From: Exiguobacterium alkaliphilum 12/1
Lineage (GTDB): Bacteria > Bacillota > Bacilli > Exiguobacteriales > Exiguobacteriaceae
Length of the DNA: 64,000 nt
Assembly: GCF_000714435.1 (NCBI RefSeq)
Contig: NZ_JJMW01000032.1
Span: 55,625 to 119,624 of the forward strand
Direction of reading: 5' to 3'
Position 1 is the stretch's first letter. The number at the start of each line of letters is the position of its first letter. The notes under the pieces were generated by a model that saw nothing but the letters and a program-made list of their open reading frames with translations, was not told the origin of the DNA and searched no databases. A program made the translations under genes and the position numbers. Positions 36,863-44,629 of this stretch are shown piece after piece.

Positions 36863-37627
36863 TTATTTCTGTTCGAGTCGGACGCGCATGATCCCGCTGT
36901 ACGGGAACAGTTTCAACTGCATCGTCTCCCCTTCGTACCAGCTTCCGGAAGCTTGGTCACTCGACGCTGTCAACTCGGGCGATGCGACCGGTTGCTTGTC
37001 CCAGTCGATCGCTTTCACTTTCCCGTCCCGCATCATGAGGAAGAATCCGTCATAGAAGTGATACTCGTTGACTTGGTCGCGCTGGACGGCCTTCGGGGCC
37101 CCGAGCTCCGTCCGGACAGACTCCCGGTCCATCCCGAGGAGTTGTAAGGCATCGTCTGATACGGCCGGTAAGACGGCTTGCCACGCCGAGGTAATCTCCT
37201 CGTCCGTCGCCGCCGACGTCTCCGTCGTCACTCGTTCCTCGGTCACCCAGCCCGTCAACCGCTCGTTCAGTTGTAGTTTGACGAAACCGCTCACCGTCTC
37301 GAGCCGCTCATAACGGTCCCCAAGGTCGGCCTCATAGACAACGGTCACCCGGTCGTCGGCATACACTTTCGTGTACGGCGCCCCGATGTAGACGACATCC
37401 TTCGCTTCCTCGACGAGCGGCTCCTCTTCCGAGTCCGAACCGACCATCTCCGTCGCGATCTCGTCGGTTTCCGGTAACGCAGTCTTCGTATCTTTTGAAT
37501 CCATCAATGCCGCCAAGGCGATGACGCCGACGAGCGATGCAATCAACACAAGCGCCATCAGCGTCCGCAATAACCGCTTCCGTTTCCGGGACGCGGCCCG
37601 CGACGTCCGAACTTCTTCCTTCACCAT
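36863..37627 (-). CDS. Membrane-anchored SH3-like protein of unknown function
   Basis: A 254-residue protein with a basic N-terminus, one transmembrane helix (about residues 22-41), an acidic linker, an SH3b-like beta stretch (TKVYADDRVTVVYEADLGDRYE to LTGWV), and a C-terminal domain. It is probably extracytoplasmic. The ATG has GGAG upstream and lies 11 nt after the ABC-F stop, so both are probably one transcript. No specific family is recognised. Confidence 0.7.
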   Translation of the reverse strand: MVKEEVRTSRAASRKRKRLLRTLMALVLIASLVGVIALAALMDSKDTKTALPETDEIATEMVGSDSEEEPLVEEAKDVVYIGAPYTKVYADDRVTVVYEADLGDRYERLETVSGFVKLQLNERLTGWVTEERVTTETSAATDEEITSAWQAVLPAVSDDALQLLGMDRESVRTELGAPKAVQRDQVNEYHFYDGFFLMMRDGKVKAIDWDKQPVASPELTASSDQASGSWYEGETMQLKLFPYSGIMRVRLEQK

Positions 37628-37638
37628 CTACTCCACTC

Positions 37639-39330
37639 CTACTCGTTTCGTTTCCTTTGTTCGGATTCGTCAAACGGTAAAAGGTTTCCTGCCTCGTCGA
37701 CAAAAAAATGTTCGGTATCCCGAAGCGTTTTCATCGTCCGAAGCGTCGCCTCGACGTCCGCTGCCGGGCGCGGGTCGCGGTCCCGAATCAATACGCCAGT
37801 CCCGAGCTCGATGACCCGGTTCGTCAACCGATGGAACGTCCGGTCGTGTGAAATCAAGATGAGCCCGCCCGGATACAGCTCGAGTGCGGCCTCGATCTGT
37901 TCCCGCGTGGCGATATCTAAATAGTTCGTCGGTTCATCGAGGGCGAGCAGGTTCGCGTCCGAGAAGTAAAGGATAAGAAAGGCGATCCGGCATTTCTCCC
38001 CCATGCTTGCGTCGCGCATCGGCTTATACACCTCGTCGCGTCGGAACAAGAAGTGCGCGAGCAACGTCCGCGCCTCGGTCTCCGACAAGTCGCTCTCCGC
38101 GAGGAGCGCCTCGAGGAGCGTCCCGTCCTGTGGGAGCCGTTCAAGCGTCTGCGAGAAATAGCCAATCTTCAGGCGCGGATGTCGTTTGACCATTCCAGAC
38201 GCCGGTTCGAGCTCGCCAAGGATGAGCTTTAACAGCGTCGTCTTGCCCGAACCGTTCGCTCCGACAATCGAGATGCGGTCGTTTCGCTCAATCGAAAACG
38301 AAACGTCCGTAAACAACGGATCCTCATAACCGAACGAGACCGATTCACACGTCACCCATGTCTTCGCTTCGAGCGGCTCGGCATGGAAGCGAACGTGGAC
38401 GTGCGCCGTTTCTTTCGGCCGGTTCGGACGCGATGCCTCGAGCTGTTCGAGCTTTCGTTCGCGCGCCTTCATCTTGATCGCAAGGTTGGCCGCGCCTTTT
38501 TGGGCACCTGGACTTCGGACGCTCGCCGTCGCCTTCGCTTTTTGATGCCAGCCTTTGTATTGATGAATCATGTCAAGGAGCTCCGACTTCCGAGCCAAAT
38601 AGCGGGCGTGGGCCCGTTCGTCGCGTCGTGCTTCGTCCCATTTCTGCGTCGTATACGCCGTATAATTTCCCAGGTAACGCGTGACCCGTCCATCCTCGAG
38701 CTCGAGGATAACGTCGGCCACGTCGTCGATGAACTGCCGGTCATGCGAGATGGCGAGCACCGTCCCGGGAAATCGTCGGACCCAATCGGTCAACCATTCG
38801 ATGGACGCGACATCGAGATGGTTCGTCGGTTCATCGAGCAAGACGATGTCGACTTGTTGTAACGTCAACCGTGCCAGTTGGGCCCGCGTCTGTTCACCGC
38901 CGCTCAACTCGGACAGTCGCCTCGCTCCATGGGAGAGGCCGAGCCGTTTCAATGCGCGTTTCGCTTCTGCCTCGAGCTCATACGCCCCTCGCTCTATCGC
39001 CGCGTCATACGCTCGCATGACGCGGTCCGTCTCACCAGAGGTGACGTCCTCATATAATTGTAAACGCCGTTGATCTCCACTCATGACGTACGAGAGGAGC
39101 GTCTCGTCTGAGGTTTCAAGTGCCTGTTCGACGATTCCGACCTTACCATGACGCTCAATTATGCCTGCTTCGGGCGTCAGCGTCCCGACAATCAAGTTGA
39201 ATAACGTCGTCTTCCCCGACCCGTTCTGTCCGAACAAGACGGCGTGCTCCCCCGTTGCCACATCGAACGAGACGTCTTGAAATAATGGTTGCCGGTCGTA
39301 ATCGAACCGGACTTGTTTGATGGATAACAT
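37639..39330 (-). CDS. ABC-F protein, candidate ribosomal-protection antibiotic resistance factor
   Basis: A 563-residue soluble protein with two ATPase domains and no membrane segment. Walker A is FGQNGSGKTT in the first and GANGSGKTT in the second, with signatures LSGGEQ and a degenerate ASMGEK. The Lys/Arg-rich linker is the interdomain arm that reaches the ribosome. Length and linker suit Vga/Lsa/VmlR-like proteins. The ATG at 39330 follows GAGGTG; a longer form from 39453 would cross the leader. Upstream lie a short peptide ORF and a terminator hairpin, as in antibiotic-inducible ABC-F genes. A housekeeping ABC-F is the alternative. Confidence 0.82.
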   Translation of the reverse strand: MLSIKQVRFDYDRQPLFQDVSFDVATGEHAVLFGQNGSGKTTLFNLIVGTLTPEAGIIERHGKVGIVEQALETSDETLLSYVMSGDQRRLQLYEDVTSGETDRVMRAYDAAIERGAYELEAEAKRALKRLGLSHGARRLSELSGGEQTRAQLARLTLQQVDIVLLDEPTNHLDVASIEWLTDWVRRFPGTVLAISHDRQFIDDVADVILELEDGRVTRYLGNYTAYTTQKWDEARRDERAHARYLARKSELLDMIHQYKGWHQKAKATASVRSPGAQKGAANLAIKMKARERKLEQLEASRPNRPKETAHVHVRFHAEPLEAKTWVTCESVSFGYEDPLFTDVSFSIERNDRISIVGANGSGKTTLLKLILGELEPASGMVKRHPRLKIGYFSQTLERLPQDGTLLEALLAESDLSETEARTLLAHFLFRRDEVYKPMRDASMGEKCRIAFLILYFSDANLLALDEPTNYLDIATREQIEAALELYPGGLILISHDRTFHRLTNRVIELGTGVLIRDRDPRPAADVEATLRTMKTLRDTEHFFVDEAGNLLPFDESEQRKRNE

Positions 39331-39369
39331 AAGTCTCACCTCGCGAATTGTTCCGTTACGCGATGAAAC

Positions 39370-39400
39370 AAAAAACACCATCCGCAATAAGCGGTGGTGT
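39370..39400 (-). terminator. Attenuator hairpin in the ABC-F leader
   Basis: acacca-t-ccgc pairs with gcgg-tggtgt (39375-39400, one bulge), followed on the minus strand by six T (39370-39375). It lies 40 nt upstream of the ABC-F start, inside the leader, so it should stop transcription before the gene unless an alternative fold forms. A perfect palindrome actgttcg/cgaacagt at 39466-39483 and an aagggttccctt palindrome (39425-39436) lie between it and the leader peptide. Confidence 0.75.
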
Positions 39401-39497
39401 GAAGATCTCCGGTCAAGCGGAAAAAAGGGTTCCCTTCGCCTGAAATTGGACACACTTCACCCGTGACTGTTCGTGCGAACAGTGCTGATTCGTTTCA

Positions 39498-39524
39498 TCA
39501 GTTTGGGGCGTGTGACTTTTTCAT
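39498..39524 (-). CDS. Putative leader peptide MKKSHAPN of the ABC-F gene
   Basis: An 8-codon ORF starts at ATG 39524 on the minus strand, with GGAAGG about 11 nt upstream, and stops at 39498, about 100 nt before the attenuator hairpin. Ribosome stalling in such peptides is the known trigger of anti-termination for antibiotic-inducible ABC-F genes. Whether it is translated is not shown by the sequence. Confidence 0.45.
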   Translation of the reverse strand: MKKSHAPN

Positions 39525-39688
39525 GGCACCTGGTACCTTCCTTTCCTAAGTTATATCCACCGTATCAAATTGGAAGCGGATTCGCAACCCCGTCCACAAT
39601 CTCCCATCGTTTCTACGGCTTTGGGCTGATGCGGGTACGTCAGCTGAGCGGTATGATGAAGTCATCTTAGATTGATGAGGTGACTGAT

Positions 39689-40600
39689 ATGAGACTACGA
39701 AACCTACTCGTCCCGAGCGCCGTCCTCGCGAGCGTCGGCACGTTCTTCTATACACGATTAAAGCGACGACTGCCTCGACCGACCTACAAAGTCCCAACGG
39801 CTAAGCCGGATCTCGCCACGTTCGACGAGACGACGGTGAGCGCCACGTGGGTCGGCCATTCGACCGTCCTCATCCATTGGTATGGGTTGAAGATTTTGAC
39901 CGACCCGGTGTTCTCGAAGCGAATTGGCGTCCATCTTGGCCCCGTCACGATCGGGATGAAGCGACATACCGCGCCCGCCCTTTCAATCGATGAGGTCGGT
40001 CCTGTCGACGTCATCCTGCTCAGCCACGCCCACATGGACCATTTCGACCATAAAAGTTTGAAGCGGCTCATCACGCGCGACACGGTCGTCGTCTCGGCAC
40101 CGGGGACGAGCAAGCTGCTCCGCAAGTACCCGAGCCTACAGACGCTCGAGATGCATCCGCACGATAAGTTGACGCTCGCGAACGGGCTTCACGTCCAAGC
40201 GATTCCGGTCGCCCACTGGGGCAACCGTTTCCCGTGGGACAAACATATGGGCTATAACGGTTACGTCCTGAAATATAAAGGCGTCCGCATGCTGTTCGCC
40301 GGCGATACGGCTTACACCGAGTCGTTCAACGGACTCGCCAGCAAAGAGCCGATCGACCTCGCCTTCTTCCCGATCGGCGCCTATCAGCCGGACTCGTTCC
40401 AAGAAGCGCACTGCACGCCGGAACAGGCGTGGACGATGTTCAAACAGAGTGGCGCGAAACGATTCTTCCCGATGCATTGGGACACGTTCGTCTTGTCGTA
40501 CGAGCCGGTCGAAGAGCCTTACGCGCGACTCGTCGCCGCCGCGAAACTCGAACGTGACCAAATCGTGATTAAAGCGCACGGCGAAAGCATTACGCTGTAG
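39689..40600 (+). CDS. MBL-fold hydrolase, RomA/UlaG-like
   Basis: A 303-residue protein with a short hydrophobic N-terminal segment and a metallo-beta-lactamase fold: TWVGHSTVLI, LLSHAHMDHFD (HxHxDH metal site), the HWGNRFPWD loop, FAGDTAY and FPMHWDTF. This is the NAPE-PLD/UlaG-like group of membrane-associated hydrolases. The ATG at 39689 has GAGG 8 nt upstream. A paralogue lies at 45866-46978. The substrate is unknown. Confidence 0.85.
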   Translation: MRLRNLLVPSAVLASVGTFFYTRLKRRLPRPTYKVPTAKPDLATFDETTVSATWVGHSTVLIHWYGLKILTDPVFSKRIGVHLGPVTIGMKRHTAPALSIDEVGPVDVILLSHAHMDHFDHKSLKRLITRDTVVVSAPGTSKLLRKYPSLQTLEMHPHDKLTLANGLHVQAIPVAHWGNRFPWDKHMGYNGYVLKYKGVRMLFAGDTAYTESFNGLASKEPIDLAFFPIGAYQPDSFQEAHCTPEQAWTMFKQSGAKRFFPMHWDTFVLSYEPVEEPYARLVAAAKLERDQIVIKAHGESITL

Positions 40601-40661
40601 CTTTCACTTCCACTTTCGAACAAATTTCGGTAACGTTAGAGGTGATAGGGAGGGAATCAAA

Positions 40662-41495
40662 ATGGAATGGACAACGCTCAACAATGATGTCAACATGCCG
40701 ATGCTCGGGCTCGGCGTGTACAAAGTCGAAGACGGCTCGGTGACGTTCGATACGGTGAAAGCGGCGCTTGACGCCGGTTACCGATTGATCGACACGGCCG
40801 CCATCTATCAGAACGAAGAAAGCGTCGGACGCGCGATTCGGGAATCGAACGTCCCGCGCGAAGAGATATTCGTGACGACAAAACTGTGGAACGAGTTCCA
40901 CGGCTTCGACGAGGCGCTCCAAGCGTTCGAGGACAGCCTCGACCGGCTCGGGCTCGACTATGTCGACTTGTTCCTGATTCATTGGCCGATGCCACGCTTC
41001 GGCAAGTTCGTCGAGACGTATAAGGCGCTCGAGCAACTGTATGAGGAAGGCAAGGTCCGGGCCATCGGCGTCTCGAACTTCGAGGTCAGCCACCTCGAGC
41101 AAATCATCCAGTCGTGCTCCATCGTCCCGGCCGTGAACCAAGTCGAGATTCACCCATACTTGTCCCAAAAAGAATTGATTGCATTCTGTCAACGCTATGA
41201 CATTCAAATTCAAGCGTGGAGCCCGCTCATGAAAGGCCGCGAGGCGCTCACAGACCCGGTCATTACGGACATCGCGGCGAGACACGGCAAGTCACCGGCC
41301 CAAGTCATCTTGCGCTGGCACTTGCAAAACGGCGTCGCCGTCATCCCGAAATCGGTCACACCGAGCCGGATTCAAGAGAACATCCAGGTGTTTGACTTCA
41401 CGTTGACGAAAGAAGAGATGGCCGCCATCGACGGGCTGAACCGGAACGAACGGACCGGCTCCGACCCGAACGAGATGCACAAAATCCATTACTGA
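40662..41495 (+). CDS. Aldo/keto reductase
   Basis: A 277-residue protein with the AKR tetrad pattern: GYRLIDTAAIYQNEESVGRAI (Asp, Tyr), TTKLW (Lys) and LIHWP (His), and the NADPH-binding IPKSVTPSRI near the C-terminus. Length and motifs match the YvgN/YtbE type that reduces methylglyoxal and similar aldehydes with NADPH. The ATG follows AGGGAGGG. It is 13 nt before the PH-domain gene, so co-transcription is likely. Confidence 0.92.
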   Translation: MEWTTLNNDVNMPMLGLGVYKVEDGSVTFDTVKAALDAGYRLIDTAAIYQNEESVGRAIRESNVPREEIFVTTKLWNEFHGFDEALQAFEDSLDRLGLDYVDLFLIHWPMPRFGKFVETYKALEQLYEEGKVRAIGVSNFEVSHLEQIIQSCSIVPAVNQVEIHPYLSQKELIAFCQRYDIQIQAWSPLMKGREALTDPVITDIAARHGKSPAQVILRWHLQNGVAVIPKSVTPSRIQENIQVFDFTLTKEEMAAIDGLNRNERTGSDPNEMHKIHY

Positions 41496-41508
41496 GGAGC
41501 GACTCCAC

Positions 41509-42123
41509 ATGTTCAAAAAATTAGCCTCTGATTTGACCGGTTTCAGCGATATCGGTGAAGTGATCGATCCGCAAGACTTCGACAAGGCGGACTCGGATGA
41601 TTATGTGTTGCATGAGGACAATGAGGAGATTTACTTCTTAATCAAATCGAAATCAGACGAATACTGTTTCACGAACCTGGCGATGATTCACCTCGACGGG
41701 ACGAGCGCGATGAGTTCGAAGCGTGTCTTATATCGCTATCCGTACGTCCAATTCCCGCTCCACGACGTCATGTTCGAGACGGCCGGCACGGTCGACTTAG
41801 ACGTCGAGATCAAGTTCACGATTGGCGACAAACCGTACTCCATCGACGTGAACAAGAAACAGATTGAGCATGTGAAAGACTTGTACAAATCACTCCTCGC
41901 CATCGCCGAGAAACAGCGCGAAGGCCGAAAGATGATGGAGTTCGCCAACACGTCGCTCACCCACTCGGTGTCGATTTTGAGCGGGCTGCGCCAAGGCGAC
42001 ATGAACGTCGCGTCGACGTTCAAACAGTTGAACGAACAGAGCTTCGACTGGCTCCAAGGTCACTATCATGAGTGGAACCGAAAAGATTTCGGTGACGTGT
42101 TCGAGAAGTATATTAACAACTAA
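41509..42123 (+). CDS. YvbH-like bacterial PH-domain protein
   Basis: A 204-residue protein. The first about 125 residues match the bacterial pleckstrin-homology fold (EEIYFLIKSKSDEYCFTNLAMIHLDG), followed by a helical C-terminal extension as in Bacillus YvbH, which is thought to oligomerise. The function is unknown. The ATG follows GAGGAG. It lies between the aldo/keto reductase and a small membrane protein. Confidence 0.85.
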   Translation: MFKKLASDLTGFSDIGEVIDPQDFDKADSDDYVLHEDNEEIYFLIKSKSDEYCFTNLAMIHLDGTSAMSSKRVLYRYPYVQFPLHDVMFETAGTVDLDVEIKFTIGDKPYSIDVNKKQIEHVKDLYKSLLAIAEKQREGRKMMEFANTSLTHSVSILSGLRQGDMNVASTFKQLNEQSFDWLQGHYHEWNRKDFGDVFEKYINN

Positions 42124-42136
42124 TAGGCGGTGACGT

Positions 42137-42415
42137 ATGGACCTCATGTGGCTGTTGATTCTGTTCGGCTTGTTCATGCTTTCGATTTTGACCGTATTCA
42201 TCAGCAGTGTGCTCAATGCGCTGGTTAGACAGCTTCATCCGCTCGTCCACGTCGTCATCGTCGCAGCACTCAGTTATGTGTTCTCGAACCTTTTTTATGA
42301 CCAACATACCGTTTGGCCAGTGGTCTTCGTCGTCGCCATCAGTTACGTAGCGCCACTACTCGTCGTAACGCTTTACAACAAAGGTGTACGCGTCGAACGC
42401 GAGCGCCAGACGTGA
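42137..42415 (+). CDS. Small membrane protein (92 aa)
   Basis: A 92-residue protein with three hydrophobic segments and a basic tail. The start has GGCGGTG upstream. It follows the YvbH-like gene by 13 nt and is the last gene before a strong terminator. No family recognised. Confidence 0.65.
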   Translation: MDLMWLLILFGLFMLSILTVFISSVLNALVRQLHPLVHVVIVAALSYVFSNLFYDQHTVWPVVFVVAISYVAPLLVVTLYNKGVRVERERQT

Positions 42416-42460
42416 AAACGTCCGCTAGACTCCCGACCTGGGTTCTAGCGGACGTTTTCA
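42413..42460. terminator. Bidirectional terminator
   Basis: 17-bp perfect arms (42413-42429, 42444-42460) around a 14-nt loop, overlapping the stop of the membrane protein gene and reaching the DUF1836 stop on the other strand. Confidence 0.92.
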
Positions 42461-42979
42461 TTTACCTTCGTCAATCAATCGCTCGGCGAGTCTTTGATAC
42501 AAGTGGCTCATGTGAACGGCCGAGGCGATGGCGAGCGCGCGCTGGATGTCACTGTCCTTTGAAAGGACGTTATCGAGCATCGTCTCGGCCTGCGTCTCGA
42601 ACGCCTGCATGTTCTCCACCTTCTGAACTTGATACGCATCATAGAAGTCCTCGAGCGAGAAACCTTCGTCCGATTCATTTAGCGGACGGAGCGTCTCTTT
42701 GATGTCGTTGATTGAAAGTAAGCCCTTCATCTCATAAATCAGGCTGAGTAGCATCAAGTGCTCGTTCGTGTACTTCTTATTTTTGACGGGATGAAACAGC
42801 TTGCCTTTGGCATAGTTGTTGATCATCGTCTTCGTTAAAATCGTCTCGGTCTCGTCGCGCTTCATCTTCTCATAATGTTGCTCGAACAGTTGGATGACTT
42901 GGTCCATATACAAGTCGATCGTCGGGAGCACCTGCTTCGGGAGCGTCCCTTCCGTCTGGACGATATCGGTCGGCTTCAT
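42458..42979 (-). CDS. DUF1836 protein, MerR-like DNA-binding candidate
   Basis: A 173-residue protein with an HTH-like segment in ILTKTMINNYAKGKLFHPVKNKKYTNEHL, typical of DUF1836, whose members look like MerR-type helix-turn-helix proteins without a known ligand. The ATG at 42979 follows GGAGAGGTG. It is divergent from trhA, 125 nt away, so it may be the repressor binding the inverted repeat at that promoter; this is inference. Confidence 0.8.
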   Translation of the reverse strand: MKPTDIVQTEGTLPKQVLPTIDLYMDQVIQLFEQHYEKMKRDETETILTKTMINNYAKGKLFHPVKNKKYTNEHLMLLSLIYEMKGLLSINDIKETLRPLNESDEGFSLEDFYDAYQVQKVENMQAFETQAETMLDNVLSKDSDIQRALAIASAVHMSHLYQRLAERLIDEGK

Positions 42980-43034
42980 CTACATCACCTCTCCTTCAGT
43001 ATACGAATAAACCCGGTTTGTCGAAACAAAAACC

Positions 43035-43084
43035 TTGTTGTTTTCATGTGTTCAGCTTATCATGTAGTTATGGATACTACATGA
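43035..43084 (+). promoter_or_regulatory. trhA promoter with a perfect inverted repeat over the -10 box
   Basis: TTGTTG (43035-43040), 17 nt, TATCAT (43058-43063). The inverted repeat tcatgtagt (43060-43068) / actacatga (43076-43084) starts inside the -10 box, a classic repressor position. Confidence 0.6.
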
Positions 43085-43104
43085 TGTAATAAGGAGTGTT
43101 TTAC

Positions 43105-43749
43105 ATGAATTCGATTTTTCGGGAACCGATTAACGCACTGACCCATTTGGCCGGGGCCGTGCTCGCATTCGTCGCGTTGATTGCGATGACGGTGAAAGCA
43201 TCGATGCTCGGGGAGCCGCTTGCGATCATGGCGGCGATTTTATTCGGCATCAGTCTCGTCTTTTTATACTTATCGTCCGGTCTTTACCACAGCATCATCG
43301 CCTCGCCGAACGTCATCGCCTTCTTCCGAAGAATCGATCATGCGATGATTTATGCGTTGATTGCCGGGACGTATGCCCCACTCACGTTGCTCGCACTCGA
43401 AGGCCCGACGCGTTGGGTATTGTTTGGCACCGTACACGCCCTCGCCTTGTTCGGCATCGTCTTCAAGCTCGTCTGGTTCCACGCGCCGCGCTTCCTCTCG
43501 ACGGCACTTTATATCGGGATGGGCTGGCTATCGGTGTTCTTCATCGGCCCGCTCCATAGCGTCATCGGTAACGCCGGCATTTTCTGGCTCGTCCTCGGTG
43601 GCGTCATGTACACGGTCGGTGGCCTCATCTACGGATTCAAACCAAAGTTCGTCAACTGGCGCGGTTGGGGCTTCCACGAGGTGTTCCATTTGTTCATCTT
43701 GTTCGGCAGCTTCGCCCACTTCGTCTGCGTGTTCTGGTACGTCTTCTAA
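43105..43749 (+). CDS. trhA: Hemolysin III / TrhA family membrane protein
   Basis: A 214-residue protein with seven transmembrane helices and the family motifs: REPINALTHLAGA, YLSSGLYH, RIDHAMIYALIAGTYAP, and the C-terminal HEVFHLFILFGSFAHF with metal-ligand histidines. TrhA proteins are linked to membrane energetics/fluidity homeostasis in E. coli; the hemolysin name is historical. I chose ATG 43105, with AAGGAG 8 nt upstream. Confidence 0.9.
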   Translation: MNSIFREPINALTHLAGAVLAFVALIAMTVKASMLGEPLAIMAAILFGISLVFLYLSSGLYHSIIASPNVIAFFRRIDHAMIYALIAGTYAPLTLLALEGPTRWVLFGTVHALALFGIVFKLVWFHAPRFLSTALYIGMGWLSVFFIGPLHSVIGNAGIFWLVLGGVMYTVGGLIYGFKPKFVNWRGWGFHEVFHLFILFGSFAHFVCVFWYVF

Positions 43750-43750
43750 G

Positions 43751-43772
43751 CCCTCCTTGCGAGGGTTTTTTT
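43751..43772 (+). terminator. Terminator after trhA
   Basis: ccctc / gaggg stem with a 5-nt loop and seven T directly after. Confidence 0.88.
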
Positions 43773-43835
43773 GCTGAGCAGTTTCATTTACTTCGAATTC
43801 AAGACATCCTACACTGACTGTAGGAGGGATTGAAT

Positions 43836-44531
43836 ATGAAAATTGAAGTTTGGTCAGATTATGTCTGCCCGTTCTGTTATATCGGCAAGCGCCGTTTAGA
43901 AGAAGCACTCGAACAGTTCCCGCACGCGGACCACGTCGAGGTGGAGTTCAAGAGCTTTGAGCTCGACCCGAACGCCCCGACGACCGATTCACGCTCGATT
44001 TATGAAGTACTCGCCAAGAAATACAGCATGCCGCTCGAGCAGGCGAAAACGACGACGGCACAAGTCGCCGCCCAGGCTCGCACGGTCGGTCTCGACTACG
44101 ACTTTGACAACATGGTCGTCACGGGCACGCTCGACTCGCACCGGCTGACGCACTATGCGAAGACGGTCGGCAAAGAGAAGGCATTGTCGGAAGCACTCCT
44201 CAAGGCGTACTTCGTCGACGCGAAACATATCGGCGACCACGACGTCCTCGTCGAGATCGCGACGAGTGTCGGACTCGATGCGGATGCCGTGAGAGATGTG
44301 CTCGCCTCTGACATTTACACGGATGACGTCCGCGCTGAAGAGAAGCGCGCGAGCGACCTCGGCATCACCGGTGTCCCGTTCTTCGTCTTCGACAATAAAT
44401 ACGGCGTCTCTGGCGCGCAACCGACCGAGGCGTTCACGCAAGTGCTCGAGAAGACGTGGGCCGAATCGGCACCGACGCTTCAAGTGCTCTCGGGCGGTGC
44501 GACGTGCACGGATGATAACTGCGAGATTTGA
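43836..44531 (+). CDS. FrnE-like DsbA family oxidoreductase
   Basis: A 231-residue protein beginning KIEVWSDYVCPFCYIGKRRLE, with active-site CPFC, then a helical insertion and TGVPFFVFDNKYGVSGAQP with the cis-proline, as in FrnE. It has no signal peptide, so it acts in the cytoplasm. FrnE of other bacteria is linked to oxidative stress resistance and disulfide reduction. A C-terminal CTDDNCEI has two more cysteines. The ATG at 43836 follows AGGAGG by 8 nt. Confidence 0.9.
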   Translation: MKIEVWSDYVCPFCYIGKRRLEEALEQFPHADHVEVEFKSFELDPNAPTTDSRSIYEVLAKKYSMPLEQAKTTTAQVAAQARTVGLDYDFDNMVVTGTLDSHRLTHYAKTVGKEKALSEALLKAYFVDAKHIGDHDVLVEIATSVGLDADAVRDVLASDIYTDDVRAEEKRASDLGITGVPFFVFDNKYGVSGAQPTEAFTQVLEKTWAESAPTLQVLSGGATCTDDNCEI

Positions 44532-44536
44532 TACGA

Positions 44537-44564
44537 AAGAAGCCGAATCCTCGGCTTCTTTTTT
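44537..44564 (+). terminator. Terminator after the frnE-like gene
   Basis: aagaagccga / tcggcttctt arms with an ATCC loop and a T-run. Confidence 0.9.
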
Positions 44565-44596
44565 GTAGCTTTCTAAATCGTTCTGAAGGATAATTA

Positions 44597-44610
44597 TTAT
44601 TAGCTAATAA
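44597..44610 (+). promoter_or_regulatory. Palindrome upstream of the MFS gene
   Basis: ttattagctaataa is a perfect 14-bp palindrome in an AT-rich stretch (44590-44615) between the preceding terminator and the start at 44630. It could be the site of a MarR- or TetR-type repressor. Confidence 0.35.
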
Positions 44611-44629
44611 GAATCGAGGACTTAACCAT

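Noticed and set aside
40590..41285. Minus-strand frame of 231 codons opposite the aldo/keto reductase
   Set aside because: Antisense of a gene with clear catalytic motifs.
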